Origin: Isoetes taiwanensis
Lineage: Eukaryota > Streptophyta > Lycopodiopsida > Isoetales > Isoetaceae
Assembly (NCBI GenBank): GCA_021234155.1
Contig: JAJEKV010000046.1
Span: forward strand, 6,081,012 to 6,145,011
Length of the DNA: 64,000 bases
Direction of reading: 5' to 3'
The notes below the pieces were generated by a model. That model made no database searches. It worked only from the letters and a program-made list of their open reading frames with translations, and was not told the DNA's origin. Below are positions 1 through 10,379 of this stretch, piece after piece. The translations under genes were made by a program, and so were the position numbers. Position 1 is the first letter of the stretch, and each line of letters begins with the position of its first letter.

Positions 1-507
1 GCACCGATCGTCGTTCACGTTCACGTGGTCATTTTTCCTCTTCAAGCTCTGTTAAAGATCGTGCACTACCTCCACGTCAACATGTCTTTGAGTACAAGTG
101 AGTTCATATTGAATTATGCCTTTTTTGTTCACTAACACATATTCATATGTCTTAACCTTGAAGTCACTCTTCTATGTTGAGTGTAGTCCTTCCACAAGGA
201 TGCCACGCAAGACCACTGAAGATGGCAAGCTTTTTTAATCTTATGTCAATACTGTCACGGATAACATTTGCCAGAACATCCACAATGGTGAATAGAACGA
301 GTGATACTTTGACACGGAAAAAGAGGCGATCAAAGCAGCGGCAGAAGAAGAATACCTTGAGCTCAAGTCAGGAGAGATATTATGGAGGGGGGTTATAAAA
401 TATTGTGGTCAGCATGTTAAATCCATCAGGGATTAGGCTCCTTTGTTCTTCATGATGACCACCATCGTACACATGTTTGATTTATATTTTGCAGATGTAA
501 TCAGAAG
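1..507 (+). pseudogene. Partial copy of a multi-exon gene of unknown function (copy 1)
   Basis: This stretch repeats, without gaps and with only a few substitutions, the sequence at 8409-8916. It holds the end of one exon (serine/arginine-rich, ending RQHVFEYK before a GTGAGT donor at about 98) and a second exon starting near the MPRKTTEDGK reading at about 200. In that frame the second exon is interrupted by stops after a run of T. The donor after VKSIR is changed from GT to GG here and in copy 2 but is intact in copy 3 at 9.7 kb. The 5' part lies outside the window. The copy runs directly into an LTR fragment at about 508. I do not recognise the protein. Confidence 0.5.
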
Positions 508-1288
508 AAGCAGTTGAAAGATACCCACCGGTGTAGCCCCGCCACTCATGACCAGGCGGGCTCTTATGCACAGGCTGCATTAATTGGGAATTAATGAGGA
601 TATCTAGATACATCAACTACTGAAGCGTTCAGGGTCTCTACCCCTCTTCCCAATACACAGGAGTGTTGCATAGAATAGAACACCATCATCGAAGAACTGA
701 AATACAGAATAACATCTAATCTATCTACTTAAACATACATGGTTAGGTTCCTTCAATAGGGCTTGTGATCTCAGAATCTATAAGGCCGCTAAGGCTAATC
801 TAACATGCTATCCCAGCTCATTGCTGGACTAAAAGTTGGCATTGCACAATAGAATCACTGTTTACCTGATTCCTGGCTTGCTCCCGCACCCCGAATCGCG
901 TCCATGCCTTTGCTTGGGTCGAAGGCAGCTGAACCTTGAGGATCTGTTGTGCAAAGATAGCTTGATGGCGTCTGGCAATGCGAACTAGCAGCTTGGCTTG
1001 GTTGGAATGGCCCAAGGAAGCTGAAATGTGAAAATGGAAAAGATTTAGGGTTTTCTCTTTTGTTCCTTTTACATGACCTTTTAAATTTAGGGTTAAAAGG
1101 ACATATGGGGTTTTGCCATGAGGCAAGGGGGTTAAATGCATATATTTATAGACATATGCAACATACGAGGTTGCCCCCTAGGGTGCAACCCTTTATGGTT
1201 CTCAAGTACATGTCATCAAGGTGACATGTACGAGTGGCGTGGTAGTATAATATATGTATTCGGACCATATATTATGCTGGAACATCAT
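508..1288 (-). mobile_element. LTR fragment of the TGTGACGT family (minus orientation)
   Basis: The sequence aligns with the inner and terminal part of the solo LTR at 18065-19664. Both contain the block around 'ttcccaatacacagg', the 'ggttaggttcctt' block, and an end reading '...ttatgctggaac(a/g)tca'. The outer part of the LTR is missing at the left junction. The right end at about 1288 is the true LTR terminus, slightly mutated. The first ~280 bases of this fragment recur at 8917-9198 with the same left junction, so the junction with the gene fragment is older than the duplication. Confidence 0.7.
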
Positions 1289-2214
1289 GTAACCTTCTAG
1301 CAGAAAGTTCTCCATCTGCTTTAAAAATAAACTCAGATAATATTGAGCATAACAAAAAGATGCTCAAAGAGAAGTTCTCCATACTCCATGAAAAACTGAT
1401 TTACATCATACTTTCTTGAACATTCTCAAGGATTCAAAACGTACTTTCAATCAGCAAAAAGTGACATGCATCTATCTCAACAAATCAAATAATTTAAAAA
1501 ACACTCAACCTGAGTGCAATTGTCAATAAGGACAATGAAGATTCATTACTTACAGAAAAATGCAACAATGCTTTAATGATACTGCACACTGCAAAGCAAC
1601 TTCAACAGCTCGAAACATACAATCTGAAACATGTCCAGCAAGCCTAGAAGTCACAACTCAACAAATAGACAATTCCAGTCTGAAGAAGTCATTTGCTCCA
1701 AATGAAGAGATGGATAATCAAAAGGTTTATTGCACTAACAGCTTTAATATTCTTGCTAATCTTATTGATGATTTTTGTGCAGATACTGAGGAGCCTCAGT
1801 TGTTACCCTCTTCTATAGTTCTGTAGCCTATAAATTGCCTTCATCCTTGCCAAATCCTATGGACCTTATTAACCTTTTAGATAATATTCCTCCACCACCC
1901 ACAAATTCATTGGATACTGTAGGCATTGCAGACCTATGCAGGTGACATATTTTGATAAAGGAAAATATGGTATACAGTAAATACAACTACATCTAAAGAC
2001 TCGCAAAATTGTAGCAAGTTTTGTCCCATATCATTGTAATTATCATCATCAAAGCACCGATTCAATTTTGCTTGCATAACATCATGTTCATGCACCCATA
2101 AATCTTTATGACTTCTACATGGATACCTGCTTGTCTCTAGCCAATGTGACCATTGAGACCATTGTGACCATTGTGAGCTTTTGAGACTCAGGGCGACACC
2201 ATTGATGCAAGAAG
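1289..2214. other. No clear gene; short ORF at 1560-1826
   Basis: The stretch is AT-rich. An 88-codon frame at 1560-1826 (+), containing NSFNILANLIDDF and DTEEPQLLP, loosely resembles the N-terminal variable part of plant LINE or gag-type ORFs. No domain can be assigned. The rest contains nothing I can support. Confidence 0.3.
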
Positions 2215-2685
2215 CATTGGACTTATACCTGGCCCACACGAAGTGACCGACTATAAGCCTAGCCCGCTATGGGTCCCCAGTAGCTTCACTCAACAAGGAC
2301 CTCCCTCCACTTTGCCATTGATCCTGTTGTGTAGTGCTCAGTCACTCCGTAGCCTCCATAGCTAGGTGGGCTTTATGCACAGGCCGCAATAATAATGCGA
2401 ACTACTAGGTCTAATCTAGAAGCATCATCTACTAATGACTACTATGTCCCCTGCCCAATACAAGGAGTGCAATATGCAATCAACCAACATCATATCGACC
2501 AATCTTCATAAAAAATAAGAGTAACAACTAATCCTAATCACATATATCTAACTTAGAACTAGAGTTCATTGATTAGAGCTCATGTTTAGAATTATAGGTT
2601 CTAGAATGGCTCTATTGGGATACAATGTGCTAATTCAACTGGAATCTACTCGAAATACCTGCTCCTAATGAGCTGCCTGGGGCTC
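2215..2685 (-). mobile_element. Diverged LTR fragment of the TGTGACGT family
   Basis: The block order matches the solo LTR from about 18733 onward: 'gcccacacg..gtgac', 'aagcctagcc', 'gggctttatgcacaggc', '..cccaatacaaggag', 'atacctgctcct'. It is more diverged than the copies at 0.5 kb and 8.9 kb. It is cut off on the right where LINE sequence begins at about 2690. Confidence 0.55.
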
Positions 2686-2689
2686 CCGG

Positions 2690-4120
2690 GTCCTCCATCT
2701 CTGGGGCAAGATTCAGACCGAGCACTAACCACAGACCATCTGGTTACCCTGAGAATTTAGTTGAGGAAGCCCGAGAGCAGAACAAGAAAATCATATGCTG
2801 CTTTATGGACTTCAGAAAGGTGTTCGACACATTACCCAGGAAAAAACTGCTACAGAGGCTCTCTACACTAGAGGGGCTAGTGGACTCAATAGCCAGATTA
2901 TATCAAAGGGTATATGCCAAAATGGAAGAAGAAGGGCAGGCAATAGATTGTGACACAGGCATAAAATAAGGATGCCCCTTGTCCCCGATGCTTTTTGGGA
3001 TATAGATAGATGCGTTGCAGGAATATGTACAAGAGAAAAGAGGGGATACATATGCACCAACAATAGGGAAAACAAAAGTACCAGTTACGCTATACACGGA
3101 TGACTTGGGGATGCTGGCAGTAAAAACTACAGGGTTGCACAAGATGCTGGGGATTGTAGAAGAATTGTGTTCAGAGAAAGGTCTAACAATGAATCTCTCC
3201 AAAACAATGATAGTAATCTTCGGCATGAAAACAAAGCACAAACCATTCATATACAAAGGGGAGGCACTGGAGGAGGCTACATGATACAAATACTTAGGGT
3301 ACGGTACACGTGGGATGAGTAAGTGGTCAAAAGGAGCAGACAACATGTTCCAGGCAGTTGTAGGTAATTACTATATCATAAAGAATTACTGCAACAAAAG
3401 TAGGATCATGGACTAGAAAATCAAAACATTCTTATTCAGCGCCATGGTAGCATCAACACAGCTATACGGATGCGAAGCATAGGGCCCAGGTCTCACAGAG
3501 TACACGTGGGAGAAACAGGACGACACACTTAGACAATGGCATTGCCAAGAATTCTAGTTGAGAATAGGCACACCCACAACAATGATTGTGTATGGGATAG
3601 TGGAAAAGCCGGTGGAGGTGAGTGCATGGAAAAGGACAATAAGATATTTGTTGAAGGATAATGAAAACATGACGACAGATAAACTATCCACAATAGCTAT
3701 AATAGAAGTGATCCAAGACGGAATAGTTACTAAAGATGTTTAACCCAGAGAAGAGTATTAATCAAGAGCTATATAAGAAAGGGAAAATCAGCGAAGCAAA
3801 CAGAGACGTCATAGCAAGATTCAGAATGGTTAGTTATGACTTGAAAATCGAGAAGGAAGATGGAGGAAATTGATAGAAACGAGAGGATATGCAGGATCTG
3901 TGAAACGGGAAGAGTAGAGGATAAAACACACATGCTTAAGGACTGCCTAGCATACATGAATATCAGGGGGAGATTTCAAGACATCAGGTGGGACCTCCCA
4001 ATACAATATTGATGGAAAAAGATAGCATATGGACAAATATGGCGAGAGCCATTAAGGAAATGATGATTAGACACTGTGGGATGCACAAAGAACGAGGGCT
4101 CATAAAACTAGCCATTCTAA
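2690..4120 (+). pseudogene. Truncated LINE reverse transcriptase remnant
   Basis: This is a non-LTR retrotransposon reverse transcriptase of the same family as the copy at 13.5 kb. It starts near the fingers (ARFRPS, then CCFMDFRKVFDTLPRKKL), continues through EEEGQAIDCDTG and the palm motif YTDD (normally YADD) at about 3090, and into a thumb-like part with TPTTMIVYG at 3565-3595. The C-terminal Cys/His knuckle region follows near 3880-3960 in another frame. Several stops (for example after DTGIK and FGI) and frameshifts make it inactive. There is no endonuclease domain and no repeat tail. It lies directly after an LTR fragment. Confidence 0.8.
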
Positions 4121-6448
4121 TGAATTCTATTTGTATGACACTTTCTTATTTAGTCATTTCTCTGCATGCTTAAAAGAAAATTGGGATTTAAAAAATGGCC
4201 AGAGGCCTCAAGAATTCAAATTTAACCCGTGCATGCAAGGTTTGAAGGGGCTTTGTCAAAAGTTTGGAGTTCAAAGTCACTATTGTATTTCTATTGTCTG
4301 CATGTGCATGAGCTTATAAATAAACTTTGTTGGAAAACAAAAATGACTTTAAGGGGTGTAAAGCAGACTTTGCTGGAAAAGGAATATAACTCGATAATGT
4401 CTTAGCATGCACTACCACTAGCTTTAATGATTGGCCCTAATTCATGTAACATTCAGAGATATAGTTTAGACCATAGGATATATTTGATCTTAAGCATTCT
4501 CCTTCGAGTTCACATTTGTTTTCAAATAGGGATGGCTAGAGGACACACGGTCTTAAGGATGCACATTGCCCTTAAAATTTAGATTGGTTTTTGAATAGAA
4601 ATAATCTAAACATATATAATCCAGTTTGATTTTTTTCGTTCACCTAAATATAAAAGTTTATTTTCGTCCCGTCCTCAATGAACTGAAATTAAATTGTTTT
4701 TGAAATCCACTGCCAGACAAGATTGGTAGAGTGAAGATGCTCTGCAAGTAATGCGATGCAGACAGACGCAGATGCAAGCTCCTCTTCTTCGACACAGTTT
4801 CATGCAAATTCTTGAGGAGATAAAGGAGAAATAGGAGATCCCTGATGAAATTTTAGCTTTATGCAAGCATCTGATACAAATATCGTGCAAAATCTGGCGT
4901 CAGGCTTATAGAACCAACCTCCGGCCTGTATTCAACGCTCATGTTCTGATGCTTTCCTGATCTTCCCGTTTTGCAGCCGAATCAAGCAAAACCCACACCC
5001 AAAACTCGGATTTTGAAGCGATTTGTGTACTGGCCACGCTGCTTCCTTTCATGTTGTTATAAGCCCTTCGATTTGTTACCTGCCCCTGTCTTTTGATGGC
5101 CCTGTTTCTGGCTCAGTTCTTGTGCTCACATTCCCAAATTTGAACTATGGCATGTAGTTGGGAACTGAGTTATTGATTCCATAAGAGCAAAATTGAATCT
5201 AGTTGGTCTGTCTGAGGCAGTGATAAATCGATTTTTCAGGCCATATTTCTGACTCAAACATCTATCTTGTTAAATGCAAGGATAGAGGCATCACTTCTAA
5301 CGAAAAATAGGGGAAGCATTATTGGTTAAAACAGGGGCGGTATCAGGAAGCTGTGCCGAATTGTCATCCTCCCGTCGCCAAAGGATCTGGCAGATGCCAG
5401 TGAGGCTTTCAGGAGAGCAAAGATTTTCAAGATCTTAGTGTTTGTTAATAGGCTCTGATTTAAACGCAAACATGGTTGGATTTGCTTGACTGGAAGCTAA
5501 ACACACTCATTTGCAACAGATGGGCAATCAAACTGCCCCATAAGATATCAATTGGGTCAGATTCAACTGAAAAAACAAAGCAATCAATGGCAATTTGACA
5601 TGCACTGGCATCAAGTTAGAAGTAGTCGACCTAAGCTCTGAATTCAATGATAGGATCTTGCTGCAGCGGCCGTAGTTTCTGGTCTGCTTCCAGTGTTAAC
5701 AATCCACGACTCTGTTTTTATTGTCTCCATTAGGGAATCTTAGAGAGATCATTGTTTTCAATGCATCGGCGTCCTCACCCACAAAACAAAACATTCATTT
5801 GTTAGCTTGGAAGCTAACAGGCTGCTCTGATCTAGAGTAGATGCGAAAATTTTCATGCTAGAATCTGATTCTTCATCTAAGCAAGTTGAATAAAAAAATT
5901 CCTGAAGAAATTCTCACGTTTCAAAACAGGAGTCCTGGAAATAACAGCAAAAGTGAATCTAATGGTTGTTCAGGCCATCTTTCTGCTTCAAAGATCGATT
6001 TTCCTTAATTCAAAGCTAGAAGAATCACTTTTGAAAGTAGGGGAACCAAACTTCATGGTGAAATACATCCAAATATGATAATTCTACAAGTTTGATGCCG
6101 CTCTGCAAGTTCAAGTCAAGCTCAAGCTCAAGCTTAGCTATGGTGTCCATGCTAGTTCCTGCGGCTATGGTATTGTTGCTCGCCATGGCTGTGCAAAATG
6201 CATATGTTGTCTACAGTTACAACAATTTTCCTTGCAGCAATACCCCTGGGCTTTGCTAGTGGATGAGCATTCCTTGCCCTTCTAGCTGCCCTCTAAAGTG
6301 CAACTTCAACTGCACAACTTGCAAAAGCAAGTGTGGTCACATATTACGCAAACTCCTTACGTTAGCTCATTCTAACCTCACTGAGCAAAGGTAAGGCATA
6401 GCAATAAAACTAGGTTACAAAAGTAAGACAGATTTTTCAAGAAAACCC
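4121..6448. other. Intergenic, no gene seen
   Basis: This is AT-rich single-copy-looking sequence with scattered short frames. No frame has convincing coding character, no RNA gene was found, and I see no repeats within the window. Confidence 0.4.
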
Positions 6449-6556
6449 AAATGTCAGTACACTCCAAGACTTTAAAATGCGTCAAAAATATGAAGGTACT
6501 TCAAATGTCAGTACACTCCAAGACTTTAAAATGCGTCAAAAATATGAAGGTACTTG
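6449..6556. repeat. Tandem duplication, 2 x 54 bp
   Basis: The unit beginning 'aaatgtcagtacactccaag' occurs twice back to back with essentially no differences, which indicates a recent local duplication. Confidence 0.9.
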
Positions 6557-7324
6557 TTGATGTTAGTCACTTGGTCTGTATGCTCAGGTAATGTTCAGCT
6601 ATACTGAGTTAATGAGTCGATAGAGTAAAGATGGGTCGAGAAAGAGAAATGTTCGCCGCCGCGATAAATTTCTTGTAAGTATAATTATTATGGTTGCGTT
6701 ATGAACATTTTGGTTGGTTTTTTGTTTTTGGTGTGGTATGGGAGATGTTTTTTTTGTTTGAGAACGAAATAAAAATTCAAAAAACATTGGCAAGTTCATG
6801 AATAACATAAAAACCATCAAATATAACACAAATCCCATAACACACGAAAACAAAAAGTTTCACTTTTTTTTCTGATACAAAACGTGGCCTATGTTGGGGT
6901 GCCAACCCTGTTTCTTTGGTGGATGCAGATCGATCCGACGGATCGCGATTCTCGAGCCAGACGAGCATGCAAGAGTTGCATGCGTTGCCTGCATGCATTG
7001 CATGCATTTCGGGCCTCTCATCCGGTTAGGGGATCGCTATTTCTTCCTGCATTCGCCTTCAGCTTCTCATCGGCGCTTTCTCTTCGCCCAGCAGTGTTTC
7101 AGGTTATGTTCTATGCTCTCCCTCCCTCCCTCCCTTAAGTATTTTGTTTATATATGTTGTTCGCGTGGCACGCGCTTTAATCAGCCCCTCGCTTTTTCGA
7201 GGTTTTTGTTCTTCTCTATTGTGTTTTGTGGTCTTATGCAGGTACAGGGGCGTTGCACGACGTTGGTTTCTTTTTGGAGCGTGGGTTTTTTGGGAAGTTT
7301 AGCAGCCGGCGTTGTCTAAGCCCA
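6557..7324. other. Non-coding stretch with GCATGC-rich patch and short repeat
   Basis: No gene is visible. At 6960-7012 the sextamer GCATGC and related GCATGCATT strings occur repeatedly. At 7085-7115 a ~30-base block ('cccagcagtgtttcagg' and following bases) is repeated at 7573-7604. CTCC repeats follow at 7115-7135. Confidence 0.5.
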
Positions 7325-7407
7325 CTGCCTAGGGCTTATCGCTAGGGTTTTTCCTCGAAAACCCGAAAGGGCGGGGTTTTTTAATCCCGGCGATAAGCCC
7401 TAGGCAG
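7325..7407. repeat. Perfect 18-bp inverted repeat with structured 47-bp loop
   Basis: The arms at 7325-7342 and 7390-7407 (ctgcctagggcttatcgc and its reverse complement) pair perfectly. Inside the loop, gggtttt (7345-7351) pairs with aaaaccc (7358-7364), and cggg...cccg is also complementary. It lies just upstream of the repeat shared with the right window edge. It could be a foldback element, a structured transcript end or a transposon terminus. No function can be assigned. Confidence 0.85.
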
Positions 7408-7417
7408 GTACACTAGC

Positions 7418-7940
7418 CAAACATCTATGATATATTTTTGTATTTTGGGGTCCAGGTGTTATGACTGGATATTCCCTGTATTTTTTGTTTTTTGGGTAGC
7501 TTGCGATATGCAGCTACCCACTCTCTACCATTGTAATTACACTGCTGGGATGAATAGAAAAGCCCCATCCATCGCCCAGCAGTGTTTCAGGTTATGTTCT
7601 ATGCTCTCATGCAGAGGAGGGGCTTCCTCTTGCATGGGTTGACCTTTCGTGGCATTTCCTATCATTCTTGTTTCTCTTCGACCTGACCTTTCCTGGCGTA
7701 TCCCTTCCTGGCGTTTCTTATCGTTCTCGGTTCTCTTCTACCTTGGCCTGCGTTGACCTTTCCTGGCGCATCCCTTCCTGGCGTTTCCTATCTTTCTCGT
7801 ATCTCTTCCTATCCTTCTCGTCTCGCTTCTACCTCGGCATTCCTCCACTATGGGGCAATTCTTGAGCCTTCATCTCGGATCGACGGGAAGTTCTCTTCTT
7901 TCGGGCGTTGTTGTGTCATGCGAGTCGCAGCTCGAGAATT
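7418..7940 (+). repeat. Dispersed repeat, copy A (inverted copy at 63483-64000)
   Basis: About 520 bp match the reverse complement of the right edge of the window, with small indels. Shared parts are 'tgatatattttt.gtattttggggtcc', 'gaatagaaaagccccatccatcg', a pyrimidine-rich array of 'gacctttc(ct)ggcg.atccc' units (7640-7830), and an end at 'gcgagtcgcagctcgagaa'. Copy A carries an extra 'cccagcagtgtttcagg' block. The homology stops at 7939 on one side and continues to the window edge on the other. It is probably part of an unclassified transposable element. Confidence 0.8.
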
Positions 7941-8408
7941 GACGACCTTTTGGACGGCCCTAAACCCGTGAAAGTCCCTATGAGGTGAGATTGGTTCGAA
8001 TATAGCTCGCCACCACCGCCATCTCCACCATTGTGTGGATTTGATATGGATTATTTTCTAGGATAAGATGTAAGTTAGCCGTTTATTTCTAATGTTCTAA
8101 TAAATGTTTTTTAAATGTAGCGTCGTCCTTTTGGCTGCGGACATGTCTTCTTCTAGAAGAAGAAGGAACCATGAAGAACGAGAGCAAGACGAAGAGCAGG
8201 GAACTCTGACATATCATCAAGGTACCCGCCCTAAAGACATGTGGAATGAATTGGAAAGCACGATGACGCCCCAAGAATGGGAGGTTGCAGCAAGAGCTGT
8301 TCAACAAAGTAGATCGAGGAACGAATTTGAACCCGCCTGGTTCATACACTGCTTCGGAATATCTTAGGGCCATTCTCGAGGAGGATGAGATAGTACCTCG
8401 GCAAAGGA

Positions 8409-9198
8409 GCACCGATCGTCGTTCACGTTCACGTGGTCATTTTTCCTCTTCAAGCTCTGTTAAAGATCGTGCACTACCTCCACGTCAACATGTCTTTGAG
8501 TACAAGTGAGTTCATATTGAATTATGCCTTTTTTGTTCACTAATACATATTCATATGTCTTAACCTTGAAGTCACTCTTCTATGTTGAGTGTAGTCCTTC
8601 CACGAGGATGCCACGCAAGACCACTGAAGATGGCAAGCTTTTTTAATCTTATGTCAATACTGTCACGGATAACATTTGCCAGAACATCCACAATGGTGAA
8701 TAGAACGAGTGATACTTTGACACGGAAAAAGAGGCGATCAAAGCAGCGGCAGAAGAAGAATACCTTGAGCTCAAGTCAGGAGAGATATTATGGAGGGAGG
8801 TTATAAAATATTGTGGTCAGCATGTTAAATCCATCAGGGATTAGGCTCCTTTGTTCTTCATGATGACCACCATCGTACACATGTTTGATTTATATTTTGC
8901 AGATGTAATCAGAAGAAGCAGTTGAAAGATACCCACCGGTGTAGCCCCGCCACTCATGACCAGGCGGGCTCTTATGCACAGGCTGCATTAATTGGGAATT
9001 AATGAGGATATCTAGATACATCAACTACTGAAGCGTTCAGGGTCTCTACCCCTCTTCCCAATACACAGGAGTGTTGCATAGAATAGAACACCATCATCGA
9101 AGAACTGAAATACATAATAACATCTAATCTATCTACTTAAACATACATGGTTAGGTTCCTTCAATAGGGCTTGTGATCTCAGAATCTATAAGGCCGCT
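8409..9198 (+). repeat. 790-bp direct repeat of window start (copy 2)
   Basis: Positions 8409-9198 align gap-free with 1-790 (constant offset 8408) with only about five substitutions seen by eye. It contains the gene fragment and the first 280 bp of an LTR fragment (8917-9198), which stops abruptly at 9198. Such high similarity implies a recent segmental duplication. Confidence 0.9.
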
Positions 9199-9790
9199 CG
9201 GTTCATACGCTCCTTCGGAATATCTTAGGGCCATTCTCGAGGAGGATGAGATAGTACCTCGGCGAAGGAGCACCGATCGCCGTTCACGTTCACGCGGTCA
9301 TTTTTCCTCTTCAAGCTCTGTTAAAGATCGTGCACTACCTCCACGTCAACATGTCTTTGAGTACAAGTGAGTTCATATTGAATTATGCCTTTTTTGTTCA
9401 CTAATACATATTCATATGTCTTAACCTTGAAGTCACTCTTCTATGTTGAGTGTAGTCCTTCCACGAGGATGCCACGCAAGACCACTGAAGATGGCAAGCT
9501 TTTTTAATCTTATGTCAATACTGTCACGGATAACATTTGCCAGAACATCCACAAGGGTGAATAGAACGAGTGATATTTTGACACGGAAAAAGAGGCAATC
9601 AAAGCGGCGACAGAAGAAGAATACCTTTAGCTCAAGTCAGGAGAGGTATCATGGAGGGAGGTTATAAAATATTGTGGTCAGCATGTTAAATCCATCAGGT
9701 ATTAGGCTCCTTTGTTCTTTATGATGACCACCATCGTACTCATGTTTGATTAATATTTTGCAGAGGTAATCAGAAGAAGCAGCTGAAAGA
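9199..9790 (+). repeat. Third copy of the gene segment, tandem to copy 2
   Basis: From 'cggttcatacgctccttcggaatatc' this repeats 8338-8920 with about 95% identity. It has a 860-bp period and the truncated LTR piece lies between the copies. Unlike the other two copies, it keeps the GT donor after VKSI(R) at about 9699 and continues into downstream exons, so it appears to be the parental arrangement. Confidence 0.85.
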
Positions 9791-10379
9791 ATTTGCAGAC
9801 GTTGCGAAAGTCTCGATAGATGCGGTGTCAAAACCTATAGGATGGACTGATGAAGCATTTGAAGTACATCATCTCAAATGCTTGCCACGAGTCATATAGC
9901 TAGATCACGCCACGTGGATTAGAACCTTGTGTTGCATTGCAGTGTTTGAAGGCCAACATAATTTCAAAGAAAGAGGTATCTAGAATTGCGTCATCTTTGA
10001 AGTCGAGGTATGATGAAGCAATTGGCAGCATAGTGCCAATAACACTGGGTCTGGCAGTTATGAGGGTACCAATAGCATTTTTGTAAGTATAAATTTGGTT
10101 TAGAATTTAGATTCTCACATTGAATACTAACATCAATTTCGCATCCTCAATAGAGGGCACTGTTCAAGAGAAATATTGGTAAAGACGAACGTGAAAGGGC
10201 CTTCAAACAAGGCAATCGTGTGGCCATCCAATACGCCTATGCGCATGAAAGGGGCGAGGTATGTATCATTCACTACATAATTATTTGCAACTATAACTAC
10301 TTAAGTTTTGTGATATGCTATAATACAGGTAGATGAAGGCGAGGCCACGAATTCAGAAAGCGAACATAGCAACAGTTAA

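Larger units (their letters stand above)
8141..10379 (+). pseudogene. Repeat-associated multi-exon gene of unknown function, degenerate
   Basis: The product is not recognised. Exon A starts at the ATG at 8141 (MSSSRRRR, acidic/basic, then KDMWNELESTMTPQEWEVAA) and needs a frame change before the SEYLRAILEEDEIV and SR-rich part, which ends at a GTGAGT donor near 8506. Exon B (GEILWREVIKYCGQHVKSI) and exon C (GNQKKQLKEFADVAKVSID) are best kept at 9.45-9.9 kb. Exon D is 10154-10258 (ALFKRNIGKDERERAFKQ). The last exon, 10329-10379, ends SEHSNS and a TAA stop. The exon D junctions are clean GT-AG in phase 0. The middle exons contain stops. The internal exons are duplicated (8339-8920 and 9199-9790). 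A TE-borne or captured gene is likely. Confidence 0.45.

Noticed and set aside
6960-7012. GCATGC cluster as a regulatory array
   Set aside because: Words containing GCATGC are dense, but no nearby gene start or known arrangement supports a role.
174-9667. Conserved 74-codon plus ORF repeated at 174, 8582 and 9443
   Set aside because: Its repetition follows from duplication of the DNA. The alternative frame with YLELKSGEILWREV and consistent splice sites looks more like protein.
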